This document shows, in pieces, positions 49,070 through 58,752 of a stretch of 64,000 nt of DNA. Both the position numbers and the translations under genes were made by a program. Source of the DNA: Planctomycetota bacterium. GTDB taxonomy: Bacteria; Planctomycetota; UBA11346. The stretch is from assembly GCA_028280785.1 (NCBI GenBank), contig JANQLF010000116.1, positions 1 through 64,000 of the forward strand. The letters run 5' to 3'. The notes beneath the pieces are model-generated. The model was not told the origin of the DNA, searched no databases, and saw only the letters and a list, made by a program, of their open reading frames with translations. How positions within the stretch are numbered: the first letter of the stretch is position 1; each line of letters opens with the position of its first letter.

Positions 49070-50854
49070 ATGGCTGAATCGCAGGTAAAACGTCTGACTC
49101 TGGATTTATTGAAGCGTCATCGCGGACGCTTAATCGTCCTTCTGGTACTCACGATCATAGCATTCATGAGTATGTCAGTCAGTTATTGGTTTTTTGGCGA
49201 GGCTATTTCCGATATTAAACAACATCTCGATGTGCCTAAAGACGAATTTATGGATGTCGTCGTTTTTTGGGCAGTGCTTATTATGTGTTTTTCAATTGGT
49301 CGTGGTGTGTTTTTATTCATTACGGCGTTTTTACGCATTACCGCTATTCAAACCATTTTGCACTATTTACGCGAAACCTTATTTGATCGTGTCCAAGAGA
49401 TGGAATTGGACTGGCATCATAAGCATGGCGCAGGCGAATTGGTGACCCGGACCACCCGTGATTGTGATATGGTACGCAATGCAACGGATTCTGGTTTTCA
49501 GTTAGTGGAAATTGGAACCATGCTGTGTGGATCATTAATATTGTTATATACCTATCACTGGCAGCTATTTATTATCCCATTTATTTTAGTTGTCATCGCT
49601 ATGTTTCTGTATTATCGCCAAGCCAAGGTGATGGTCCATCTGAATAGGGCCACTGACGATGCCTATGATCACGTGACGCAAGATTTAACTGAGGGCATCG
49701 CGGGTGTTCGCGTGGTTAAAGCATTTGGCTTAGAAGCCCAACGCTCAGAGCGTTTTAGCGGACACGTGAATGAATTTATCATGCATGGTTTGCGCGCGGT
49801 TAAATATGCAGTGACGCGTATTCCGTTACCGCAATTAATGGTGGCAATGGCCCATCCATGGCTCTTGGTTTGGGGAATTCTATTAATCGAAGCAGGCGTT
49901 CGTTGTCATGCGACCGGTGATATTTTTGATGTCGGTCACTTGTTGGCCTGCTTGATGGCAGTGACTACGTTGATTTTTCGTTTAGACGGCATGGGTTCGG
50001 CGATGCGTATGATTGCCGAAGCAATTGCCTCGATGCAGCGCTTGTCCGAAGTCATTTATTCAGAGCCAAAATTAAATAGCGGTGATCAATTAATTGCTGA
50101 AGGTGCGATACATATCGACGTTAACGATATCCAAGTACAGGATGATAAGGGGCATTGGATACTGCGCGGTTGTACCTTTGATATCAAACCAGGAGAAATC
50201 GTTGCTTTAATTGGTTCGACTGGATCGGGAAAAAGCACGCTGTGTTCATTAATACCGCGCTTGAAAGATGCCTACGCTGGGTCGGTTACCTTTCGCGATG
50301 AACAAGGCGGTGAGACTGAAGTACGGAATTGTGATTTATCGAAATTACGTCGCCGCGTTCAGGTCGTGCCACAGGAAAGTTTTTTGTTTTCTGACACGAT
50401 CGCTGGCAACATGCGTATGGGTAAGCAGGACGCCAGCGATGATGAAATCTGGCAGGCCTTAATTGATGCAGGCATAGATGAGTTCGTCCGTGGTCTTGAC
50501 GATCAATTAGATACGCAGGTTGGTGAACGCGGTATGAATTTAAGTGGTGGTCAAAAGCAGCGCTTATGCTTGGCCCGTGCTTTGGTTAGTAAACCCGACG
50601 TGTTAATTTTGGATGATAGCACCAGTGCCTTGGACGCGATCACCGAAGAACATATTTTTAAATTGATGCGTGAACAAAAAAGCGGCTCATCGGTTTTGTT
50701 AGTAACGACCCGTTTATCGAGTGTTTTATTAGCCGATCGTGTTTTGTTGTTAGGTGATGGTCAAATAATTGCCAACGATACGCATCAACATTTAGCTGAG
50801 CACAATGATCGTTATCGCGGATTGCTCTGTCTCGACCAGGAGGGCTCGGTATGA
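49070..50854 (+). CDS. ABC exporter half-transporter, subunit 1 (non-canonical Walker B and H-loop)
   Basis: GSTGSGKST Walker A; LSGGQ; LILDDSTSALD; LLVTTRLSS at the H-loop position. Confidence 0.93.
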   Translation: MAESQVKRLTLDLLKRHRGRLIVLLVLTIIAFMSMSVSYWFFGEAISDIKQHLDVPKDEFMDVVVFWAVLIMCFSIGRGVFLFITAFLRITAIQTILHYLRETLFDRVQEMELDWHHKHGAGELVTRTTRDCDMVRNATDSGFQLVEIGTMLCGSLILLYTYHWQLFIIPFILVVIAMFLYYRQAKVMVHLNRATDDAYDHVTQDLTEGIAGVRVVKAFGLEAQRSERFSGHVNEFIMHGLRAVKYAVTRIPLPQLMVAMAHPWLLVWGILLIEAGVRCHATGDIFDVGHLLACLMAVTTLIFRLDGMGSAMRMIAEAIASMQRLSEVIYSEPKLNSGDQLIAEGAIHIDVNDIQVQDDKGHWILRGCTFDIKPGEIVALIGSTGSGKSTLCSLIPRLKDAYAGSVTFRDEQGGETEVRNCDLSKLRRRVQVVPQESFLFSDTIAGNMRMGKQDASDDEIWQALIDAGIDEFVRGLDDQLDTQVGERGMNLSGGQKQRLCLARALVSKPDVLILDDSTSALDAITEEHIFKLMREQKSGSSVLLVTTRLSSVLLADRVLLLGDGQIIANDTHQHLAEHNDRYRGLLCLDQEGSV

Positions 50855-52653
50855 GCGATCTTGATGTCGAAGAAGATTTAGCCAAGAAGTCATTGGACCG
50901 GGCAACGCTATTACGCCTGTGGGGATTAATGAAATCAGTGCGCTGGTTATTGATCAGCGTCATGGTGGTATCGACTTTTTTAATTCTTTGCGTTTTTGCT
51001 CGTCCCTATTTTATCGAATGGGCGATTGACTATGGCATCATAACGAGTGAAGACGACGCGATCAGTACTGATTTAGATTGGTTGTTGTTAATGGCTGCTG
51101 GTTTAGTTGGCATTTGGGTTGGTCGCTTCGGTGCATTTATTGCCAGTCGATATTTAGCCGGTGTCATGGCCTTTAAAATTTTGAACGATGTGCGTCGTCA
51201 GTTATTTGATCATGTGCACTCCTTAAGTATGCGCTTTTTTGATAAGACCAAAGTGGGCCGCATCGTTAGCCGTGCGGATAGCGATGTGAATCATATGGAA
51301 ATGGCGGTTATCGAGGGACCGGTATTAATCTACACGACCTTAGTGCGCTTTATTTTGGCTAGTACGGTCTTGTATATCTATAGCCCGCGGGTTTTATTTG
51401 CCTTGGCTCCGATTGTTCCCGTTTTGGCAGGTTCGATGTTCTTATTTCATAAAATCGGCACAGCGCTGTATGCAAAAATTACTGAAGCACGCAGTCGTGT
51501 CACCGCGCATTTGGTCGAAACCATTGGTGGTATTCGTATTTTACAGCAATTGGCTCAAGAGAAGCATAATCGTGGTGAATACGAAGAGAAATTAAATTAT
51601 CTAGACCTGCGCGTCTGGCGTGGCGCCTTGGGCTGGTCATGGTTCTTCCCATTCATTTTAATTCTGTTTATGGGCGGTTTATGCATTGTGATCTGGCAGG
51701 GTGGCACGGCACTACGTGAAGGTGAATTAACCATTGGCGAGTTTACGACTTGTACTTTTTACGTGTTTTTATTCTTAGGCCCATTAGCTGATTTAGGCAT
51801 GTTGTATGAGCATTTGGCGCGCGGTATTGCTTCGGCACAACGCATCTTTTTATTGCTCGACACCGAAGCAGAGATTGTCGATGATGGAGAGGCCTATGAC
51901 CTGAAGGAAGTCAAAGGCGAATTGGAATTTAAAGATGTGCGTTTTGCTTACAACGAAGGCGAATGGGTCTTGCATGGTGTGAATTTACAAGTGCCTGCCG
52001 GACAAAACCTAGCCATCGTTGGCCCAACCGGTCATGGCAAGTCAACCATGGTGCAATTACTCGCGCGCTTTTACGACATTCAAGAAGGCACGATCAGCAT
52101 CGATGGTCATGACATCAGCAAGGTAACCCAGGCAAGCTTACATAAAAATGTCGGCGTAGTTTTACAGGATAATATTTTATTCACCGGATCTATCTTAGAT
52201 AATTTACGTCTAGCGAAACAAGATGCGACTGACGAAGAATTAATCAAAGCCTGCAAAGATCTCAAGGCTGACGAAGTGATTGAGCGCTTGCCGAATAAAT
52301 ATGAAACCCAAGTCGGTGCACGTGGTGACCAGCTTAGTCACGGTCAACGTCAATTGGTCTGCTTAGTACGCGCTTACCTCGCTGATCCAGCAGTCTTGGT
52401 TTTAGATGAAGCGACTTCCTCGATTGATGTCTACACCGAACAACAGGTACAAAAAGCCTTATGGCGTTTATGCGAAGGCCGTACCGCGATTATTATTGCC
52501 CATCGTTTAGCAACCATCCGCGATGCTGACAGCATTATTGTGATAAACGAAGGTAACATTGTCGAACAAGGTAAACATCAAGAACTCGTCGATAGTGGTG
52601 GTAAATATGCCGAACTTTACGAAAGCTACAAAAAAGGTGGCATCGTCGAATAG
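50851..52653 (+). CDS. ABC exporter half-transporter, subunit 2 (degenerate signature)
   Basis: GPTGHGKST Walker A; LSHGQ signature; LVLDEATSSID; IIAHRLAT H-loop. ATGA overlap with subunit 1. Confidence 0.93.
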   Translation: MSDLDVEEDLAKKSLDRATLLRLWGLMKSVRWLLISVMVVSTFLILCVFARPYFIEWAIDYGIITSEDDAISTDLDWLLLMAAGLVGIWVGRFGAFIASRYLAGVMAFKILNDVRRQLFDHVHSLSMRFFDKTKVGRIVSRADSDVNHMEMAVIEGPVLIYTTLVRFILASTVLYIYSPRVLFALAPIVPVLAGSMFLFHKIGTALYAKITEARSRVTAHLVETIGGIRILQQLAQEKHNRGEYEEKLNYLDLRVWRGALGWSWFFPFILILFMGGLCIVIWQGGTALREGELTIGEFTTCTFYVFLFLGPLADLGMLYEHLARGIASAQRIFLLLDTEAEIVDDGEAYDLKEVKGELEFKDVRFAYNEGEWVLHGVNLQVPAGQNLAIVGPTGHGKSTMVQLLARFYDIQEGTISIDGHDISKVTQASLHKNVGVVLQDNILFTGSILDNLRLAKQDATDEELIKACKDLKADEVIERLPNKYETQVGARGDQLSHGQRQLVCLVRAYLADPAVLVLDEATSSIDVYTEQQVQKALWRLCEGRTAIIIAHRLATIRDADSIIVINEGNIVEQGKHQELVDSGGKYAELYESYKKGGIVE

Positions 52654-52665
52654 ATCATTTTTAGC

Positions 52666-52768
52666 AAACTAGTATGGGTCTTGGTCCGTAGCTGCGCAAC
52701 TCTTGGTTTTAGTTTACGGTCTTGGAAACTAAGACTAAGACCGAAGCCAAGACTGATACTAGTTAGCT
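52666..52768. repeat. ACTAGTA-bounded palindromic intergenic element, copy A
   Basis: AAACTAGTATGGGTCTTGGTC...GGTCTTGGAAACTAAGACTAAGACCGAAGCCAAGACTGATACTAGTTAGCTAT; similar to 58671..58752. Confidence 0.85.
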
Positions 52769-52875
52769 ATTTTCATCTTATTCTCCTTCAGTGAAAGTCT
52801 CTCTATTTCCTCTGTGATTTCCGTGATAGAATAATTATATTGACAATATTGAGTTTGTTTTAGATTGCGATCATC

Positions 52876-52962
52876 ATGAATAACTTGTGTAACATGTCCG
52901 TATCAATTATGACTCACAATGTGATCGAAAATCCGATCATAAGACGTAAGCGCATGTGCTAA
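52876..52962 (+). other. Possible 28-aa leader ORF upstream of terminator and GNAT gene
   Basis: ATG AAT AAC TTG TGT AAC ATG ... CGC ATG TGC TAA (MNNLCNMSVSIMTHNVIENPIIRRKRMC*); no clear Shine-Dalgarno. Confidence 0.25.
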
Positions 52963-52986
52963 TTTAATGTATTAACCAATCACTGT

Positions 52987-53017
52987 AAGCCGCTTGCCTA
53001 TCGCAAGCGGCTTTTTT
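52987..53017 (+). terminator. Intrinsic terminator/attenuator 13 bp before the GNAT start codon
   Basis: AAGCCGCTTG cctatcg CAAGCGGCTT then TTTT; followed by GGAG and ATG 53031. Confidence 0.88.
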
Positions 53018-53030
53018 AATGGAGTTTATC

Positions 53031-53861
53031 ATGAGCGTTAGTTTTACGAGTTGTCAAACACTCGATGATTTAGAATCTCAGATAGGTCACTGGCTACGAG
53101 AAACGCCGGCCATGTTCTGTTTGATTTGCGGTATTTTGGATAATCCGAAATTTACCTCGTGGTGTGGTGTTTTGTCAAATAACGATGAGGCAAGGGCAGT
53201 TATTTTACAATCAAGTGGTTATCCGCTCTTAATTGCGACCCCATTCGAGGTCGATCCTGATCTCATTCCACTTATTTGGCAGGAATCATTGCGAGCAGGT
53301 CGCGAGTGTATAGGCATTAATGGACCTGAATCATGGGTGCGCGTACTGGAAGCAACGAGTAAATGGAAAAGCATAGAGCCAATGGGCATTGCCTTGCATC
53401 ATTTAGTTGGTGAGCCGCAATTGTTGCATCCTTGTGATGGTAAAGCGCGCACGGCAACGGCCGATGATGCGCAAACTATTTTTGAATTTATGCATGGATT
53501 CCATGATGATGTCGATAGCAACGAAAACTCTCGAACTATAGATGTCGAAGAAATAAACAATGTTATTGATGCATATATGCTTTGGGAAGTTGACGGCGAA
53601 ATTGTCTCTATGTGTAAGCGTATCAGGCCTGTATTTGGTGGGTGCTCGATTGGCGCTGTTTACACACCTCCGCAATTTCGCGGTAAGGGTTATGCCAGCG
53701 CTGTGGTTCATGCATTATGCGAACAACTATTGCGTGAGGGCGTTACCTATATCGCGCTCTACACTGATTTAGCCAACCCGACGTCGAATAAAATATATCA
53801 TCAGATAGGTTTTCGAAAACTGAATGAGCAATTGCGTCTATTGTGGGATAAGCCTTCATAG
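53031..53861 (+). CDS. GNAT family N-acetyltransferase
   Basis: IGAVYTPPQFRGKGYASAVVHALCEQLL, ALYTDLANPTSNKIYHQIGFRKL; GGAG Shine-Dalgarno at 53021. Confidence 0.9.
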   Translation: MSVSFTSCQTLDDLESQIGHWLRETPAMFCLICGILDNPKFTSWCGVLSNNDEARAVILQSSGYPLLIATPFEVDPDLIPLIWQESLRAGRECIGINGPESWVRVLEATSKWKSIEPMGIALHHLVGEPQLLHPCDGKARTATADDAQTIFEFMHGFHDDVDSNENSRTIDVEEINNVIDAYMLWEVDGEIVSMCKRIRPVFGGCSIGAVYTPPQFRGKGYASAVVHALCEQLLREGVTYIALYTDLANPTSNKIYHQIGFRKLNEQLRLLWDKPS

Positions 53862-53883
53862 TTTCGTGGAACGCAGTAAAAAT

Positions 53884-53942
53884 GCCTGATCGGAAGTAGA
53901 ACAGTCATGCGCCTGTATTCTGTTTTCCGGTCGGGCTCTTTT
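53884..53942 (+). terminator. Probable terminator after the GNAT gene
   Basis: GCCTGATCGGAAG...TTTTCCGGTCGGGC stem (with G-U pairs) followed by TCTTTT. Confidence 0.6.
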
Positions 53943-54120
53943 GCATAAGCCTCTATTTTTCAGTCGTTTAGAAATACCCGCTCGAGTGTTCTAAAGGCAT
54001 TGTGAGGCAATTTCTTGACTCAAAAATAATTAACATATGTTAATTGTAGATTGACGCCTTCAGTACTGCGAGAATGTGGTTGAGGGGTCTGAGTTGCGAT
54101 AGATACTCGGGAGTAGGCTC

Positions 54121-56046
54121 ATGCTTATACGCTACGGATTTATTTGTTTGCTAGTTCTTTTTGCTGAATCAATGCTCATGGCACAAGATTCAGCTCATAC
54201 AAAAGTACTGTTCGAAGGTCCTGGAAATTTCAAAACTTTTTCAGGTAAAGCTTACCAGGAAAAGTCATGGAAGCTTTGTGTAGACGATTACATATACAAA
54301 GACTTTTACCCAGTGCTGAAAGATAAAAATGACTACAAAGAGCCAAAGATGCCAGCGCCAGGAAAAATGCATCCAACAGTTGGTTTTAAAAAATTTGTAG
54401 ATACGCAATTTCATGTAAACCGCACTTTCTTTTCTTGTCGTGTTCTAGAAACGAAGCGTTTTGATCAGTTGGATAAGAATTTTCAATCAGTTAAGTCAGT
54501 TATCGATTTAACAGACTGGCGTGGCCATGAAGTGCTGCGCGTTGATATAAAATCGAAGGGTGATTTGGCCTTGTGGTGGTGTCTGATTGACGCCTATTTG
54601 CAGCCACCAATTGTTGGCAATTTTACATTGAAGAAAGACACTTGGTATACCTTAGAGTTTGACTTAGATGAGGCGGTTAAAAAACGAAAATTAGATTTGT
54701 CTGATATGCAGCAAACGTGGTTGGGCACTGGGCCGGGTGCACTTGGTTCCATAGCAAATTTACGTTTAGAGAAACGTTCGGTAAAAACCACTTATCCGGT
54801 GCTCAAAGATCCCAAAGCATTCGATCTGCCTGATTTACCAGAAAAAGTTGCTGCGCCTAAATTAGATATCAAAGCAGATGTTACTCCGCTAAAAGAAACA
54901 AAGCTGTTGACCTTTAATGCTGCCTGGGAAACGCGTCTTAATGATGCAAAAAGTAATGGGCTTGTTGCTATTTTTGACCAAAATCATGTATTTGTATTGC
55001 ACAAATTATATGAAGCCTATCCAAGGCTTACCGCAGATTCCAAAGTTAAGCGCACGCAATATAATAAGCCTTTAAGTGAATTGTTTGCTGCCCAGACCTT
55101 TGACGGTGGCAAGACATGGGTAGGTATGAAAGGTGACAAAGAGCCTACATTTATTTATACCAATCGCACCGAACGCTTTAAAATTATCGATAATCGCGGC
55201 GATATTATTTCGTGGAACAATAACGGTTGTGGCAGTAAGCCTTTCGGCCCGTGGCAACGCATGAGAAAATATTCATTCGAAGGCACCAAGGGCTGGACGC
55301 GCTGGAAACAAGACCGCGTCTTAGAAGAAGAAGCGCGACACTGCACTCATGGAACGATGGATTTTGTGCGCACACCAGACGGGCGCATTTGGGGAGCATT
55401 GGGTGTAGAAGGGCGTTGGGCACCGCCAAATTTCATCAATGTACATGCGAAGTTTTCTGACACTGACGGTAAGCATTGGATTTCATGGAATCCAGGATTT
55501 ACCAGTCGTATACCCGAAATGACAGATCAACATCCTGCTGGGATTGTGCCATTTGGGAAACATGTGGCAGTGGTTAAGAGAAATCATTTTAAATCTAAAG
55601 AGCCAGCAGCCTGGACTTATTTTGATGGCAAAAAATGGGTGAAACCAATGACGTTTCCAACTAACTATATTAATAGTGTTGAATCAGTTGGTAAGAATAA
55701 TGAAACAATAGTTGTGGCGACCTATACGAAAGGTTTAGGTGTTGTGAGTTGGGATGGTGAGTCATGGAATACCGAGCTCGATGAAAATGTGAAATTGTGC
55801 AAAAGCGGCGATACGCTCATGGCTTTAGCTGTCGATGATAAGAAAAACGAATTAAACGTTTATCATCGTTTGCCCGATGGAAAATGGATTGGACCAGAGG
55901 TAATCGGGATGGAAGCAACGACTGATATTTATATACCGCGTTTTTGCCCGGCAAACCTCGCCGCAGTGGCTTATGTGCCTAAAGAAAATAAGAAGCAAAT
56001 TAAAGTGCTGATGGTACCAAATAAACTGTGGAAGGAAGCTCAATAG
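54121..56046 (+). CDS. Secreted hypothetical protein with BNR/beta-propeller-like region
   Basis: Signal peptide; FDGGKTWVGM and DTDGKHWISWNPGF Asp-box-like motifs. Confidence 0.65.
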   Translation: MLIRYGFICLLVLFAESMLMAQDSAHTKVLFEGPGNFKTFSGKAYQEKSWKLCVDDYIYKDFYPVLKDKNDYKEPKMPAPGKMHPTVGFKKFVDTQFHVNRTFFSCRVLETKRFDQLDKNFQSVKSVIDLTDWRGHEVLRVDIKSKGDLALWWCLIDAYLQPPIVGNFTLKKDTWYTLEFDLDEAVKKRKLDLSDMQQTWLGTGPGALGSIANLRLEKRSVKTTYPVLKDPKAFDLPDLPEKVAAPKLDIKADVTPLKETKLLTFNAAWETRLNDAKSNGLVAIFDQNHVFVLHKLYEAYPRLTADSKVKRTQYNKPLSELFAAQTFDGGKTWVGMKGDKEPTFIYTNRTERFKIIDNRGDIISWNNNGCGSKPFGPWQRMRKYSFEGTKGWTRWKQDRVLEEEARHCTHGTMDFVRTPDGRIWGALGVEGRWAPPNFINVHAKFSDTDGKHWISWNPGFTSRIPEMTDQHPAGIVPFGKHVAVVKRNHFKSKEPAAWTYFDGKKWVKPMTFPTNYINSVESVGKNNETIVVATYTKGLGVVSWDGESWNTELDENVKLCKSGDTLMALAVDDKKNELNVYHRLPDGKWIGPEVIGMEATTDIYIPRFCPANLAAVAYVPKENKKQIKVLMVPNKLWKEAQ

Positions 56047-56106
56047 AGACTTAATCCTAAGCACATCTAGACAACGGTTGATTGAAAATATATTTATATG
56101 TCCGTA

Positions 56107-57303
56107 ATGAGCGACCTTTCCAAAAAAGATGCTGTTAAATCGCGTGTGCGAACGCTGATTAAAGAAGGGGTTTACTTGCCTGGCAGTAAATTGCCGTCGG
56201 ATACAGAGCTGCACGAAGAATTCGACGCTAGCAAAGTAACAGTGGTTCGTGCCCTCAAGGAATTAGAAGCCGAGGGCTATGTGTATCGTCGGCGTGGTAG
56301 TGGTACTTATATTAGACAACATCGTATGGCACCGATTGTTGAGGGAAAAAAATTTCGCATTGCGATAGCCTGGTTCACTCGTGTCTTCCCTGGCAAATTG
56401 CGTGATGATGCCTTGGGTGTGATTACTCGTTCGATGCTCAAAGAGCTTGGATTAAACAATTTAAAACCGAAGTGGGCGGATAAATCCGAACATGACCAGC
56501 AAACTTGGGCACAATGGGATGCAGGGGACAGTCCGGTTTGCGTTGATGTTCTGGGGCCGTCAGCGGATTGTTTAGAACGTCATCCACCATTGGAATTAAT
56601 AAAAGAAGGTGCATACGATGCAGTTGTTTGTGTATCTTTGGATCATGAGCCGTGGTTGTCTGATTTACTCAAATTAAAAATTCCTGTTATCATTGTTGAT
56701 TTCATGTCGAGACAGTTTGACCTAAAAGCGGACCAGGTCTTTTACGATTCAGTGAGCGCCTATCAGGAAGTCGTGCACCACCTCATCAATAAAGGATGCA
56801 CAAACATTCACTTTGTTGGTGGCTTAGTGCACCCACAACTTGAGTCACGAGAAGGGCTCAGTGTAGAGGACGCGAAGCGTAAACGTTTCGATAAGAAAAA
56901 TAAAATGATCGAGCCGGATTCGTATTTTCGTCTAAGTGCTTTTAAACAAATCATGGAAGAAATGGGACGAATAGTGAACGAAAAAATGATTCACTATACG
57001 TTTTTAGGTTCCCAGGATACGGATACATTTGCTGAAACCATGGCTACACGTAAAGACGCTCCAGATGCATTTATTTGCCACAGTGCTACGCAGGCAGAAA
57101 GTATTCGCAAGGCCTTTCGTAAACAAAAGAAAAAAGTCTTAGCGATTGGCGCCGGGCAGAAGGGCAAAGCGAGCGCATTAAGCATTTTAGATGACAATGT
57201 GCAGCTCGGGCAAGTAGCCGGCGCCATTTTGATTTCACGTTTGAAGCAACCAGGGCGTATTCCACTGCGCGTCGGTGTGCCGCTTCAATTTAAATCAAAA
57301 TAA
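56107..57303 (+). CDS. GntR-type transcriptional regulator with LacI-like sensor domain
   Basis: GVYLPGSKLPSDTELHEEFDASKVTVVRALKELEAEGYVYRRRGSGTYI wHTH; C-terminal periplasmic-binding-like domain. Confidence 0.9.
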   Translation: MSDLSKKDAVKSRVRTLIKEGVYLPGSKLPSDTELHEEFDASKVTVVRALKELEAEGYVYRRRGSGTYIRQHRMAPIVEGKKFRIAIAWFTRVFPGKLRDDALGVITRSMLKELGLNNLKPKWADKSEHDQQTWAQWDAGDSPVCVDVLGPSADCLERHPPLELIKEGAYDAVVCVSLDHEPWLSDLLKLKIPVIIVDFMSRQFDLKADQVFYDSVSAYQEVVHHLINKGCTNIHFVGGLVHPQLESREGLSVEDAKRKRFDKKNKMIEPDSYFRLSAFKQIMEEMGRIVNEKMIHYTFLGSQDTDTFAETMATRKDAPDAFICHSATQAESIRKAFRKQKKKVLAIGAGQKGKASALSILDDNVQLGQVAGAILISRLKQPGRIPLRVGVPLQFKSK

Positions 57304-57334
57304 TTAAATCTTTTATTATTTGTTAAGGAATCCC

Positions 57335-58663
57335 ATGGCCAAAACACAGCCAAATATTCTCTTTATTTTTACTGATCAGCAATCAGCTTCGATGATGAGT
57401 TGTGCGGGTAACAGCTGGGTCAAGACGCCAGCTATGGATAGCATTGCTGAATCTGGTGTGCGTTTTGAACGTGCCTATTGCAGTAATCCGGTGTGCACAC
57501 CATCGCGCTTTAGTGTGTTTACGGGGCGTATGCCGAGTGAAGTTGGGATATCTTATAATGAACAAATATCGGCGGAACGTTTTGATGAAACCATGAAACG
57601 CCAAAGTCTTGGGCACTTAATGCGCGAGGCGGGTTATGATAGTGCATACGCTGGTCGGGTACATACACCGGGTTATTCGATTGACGATGTTGGTTTTGAA
57701 TTGTTGACCCGCGACAGTCGCGAGGGATTGGCAACAGATTGCGAGGAATTCATCAAACGTGAACGCGATAAGCCGTTTTTCTTATTTGCCTCGTATACCA
57801 ATCCCCATGACATTTGTTATATGGGTATCCGTGATTGCCCGAGTGATGAGTTTAAACAACGACAGCATAAATTTTTAGAAGAATTTGCTAATTTAGATGA
57901 GGCGCTATTGCTCCCTCCAGGAATAAGTGAGGAAGAATTTTTCATCAAGCATTGTCCGCCGTTACCAGCTAATTTTGAACCACAAAAAAATGAACCTGGG
58001 GCGATAGATTATTTATTACACCAGCGTCCTTTCAGGCTACATGCACGCGAGCAATATACCGACAAACAATGGCGACTGCATCGTTGGGCCTATGCGAAAT
58101 TAACAGAGCGCGTTGATTCCAATATTGCTGACTTATTACGTATGTTAAGAGAAAGTGGACAGGCTAGTAATACCATCGTTGTTTTATCGAGTGATCACGG
58201 TGATCACGATGCCTCTCACCGTTTGGAGCATAAAACCATTCCTTATGAGGAAGCTGCCAATATTCCGATGATCGCTTCTGGCCCAGGAATAAAACCAAGA
58301 TCTGTAGATAAAGACCATTTAATTTCCAATGGACTCGATCTATTACCGACCTTTTGTGATTACGCTGGCGTTGCAGCGCCAAGTGATTTGAAGGGTCGCA
58401 GTCTACGTCCAATTTTAGAAGGCAAAAATCAAGACGCTTGGCATGAATTCATTCCGATAGAATGTGAAGTCGGTCAGGCATTGGTAACGAGTACGCATAA
58501 ATACATTCGTTATGATCGCGGCAAAAACGCCGAACAATTATACGATTTACAAATGGATCACGGTGAAACCCGTAATGCTATCAATGATCCTGATCAGCAA
58601 ATTTCTTTACAAGAATTGCGAACGCGATTCGACAGTATTTATGGTGAAGTGCAGCGTTGTTAA
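57335..58663 (+). CDS. Sulfatase
   Basis: NILFIFTDQQSASMM; CTPSR formylglycine motif in CSNPVCTPSRFSVFTGR; VLSSDHGDHDASH. Confidence 0.95.
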   Translation: MAKTQPNILFIFTDQQSASMMSCAGNSWVKTPAMDSIAESGVRFERAYCSNPVCTPSRFSVFTGRMPSEVGISYNEQISAERFDETMKRQSLGHLMREAGYDSAYAGRVHTPGYSIDDVGFELLTRDSREGLATDCEEFIKRERDKPFFLFASYTNPHDICYMGIRDCPSDEFKQRQHKFLEEFANLDEALLLPPGISEEEFFIKHCPPLPANFEPQKNEPGAIDYLLHQRPFRLHAREQYTDKQWRLHRWAYAKLTERVDSNIADLLRMLRESGQASNTIVVLSSDHGDHDASHRLEHKTIPYEEAANIPMIASGPGIKPRSVDKDHLISNGLDLLPTFCDYAGVAAPSDLKGRSLRPILEGKNQDAWHEFIPIECEVGQALVTSTHKYIRYDRGKNAEQLYDLQMDHGETRNAINDPDQQISLQELRTRFDSIYGEVQRC

Positions 58664-58670
58664 TTTAGTA

Positions 58671-58752
58671 AACTAGTATGAGTCTTAGTCTTAGTTAACG
58701 GTCTTGGGTACTAAGACTAAGACCAAAGCAAAGACTGATACAAGTTAGCTAT
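58671..58752. repeat. ACTAGTA-bounded palindromic intergenic element, copy B
   Basis: AAACTAGTATGAGTCTTAGTCTTAGT..taacggtcttgggt..ACTAAGACTAAGACCAAAGCAAAGACTGATACAAGTTAGCTAT; 14-bp perfect stem at 58682-58695/58710-58723. Confidence 0.88.
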
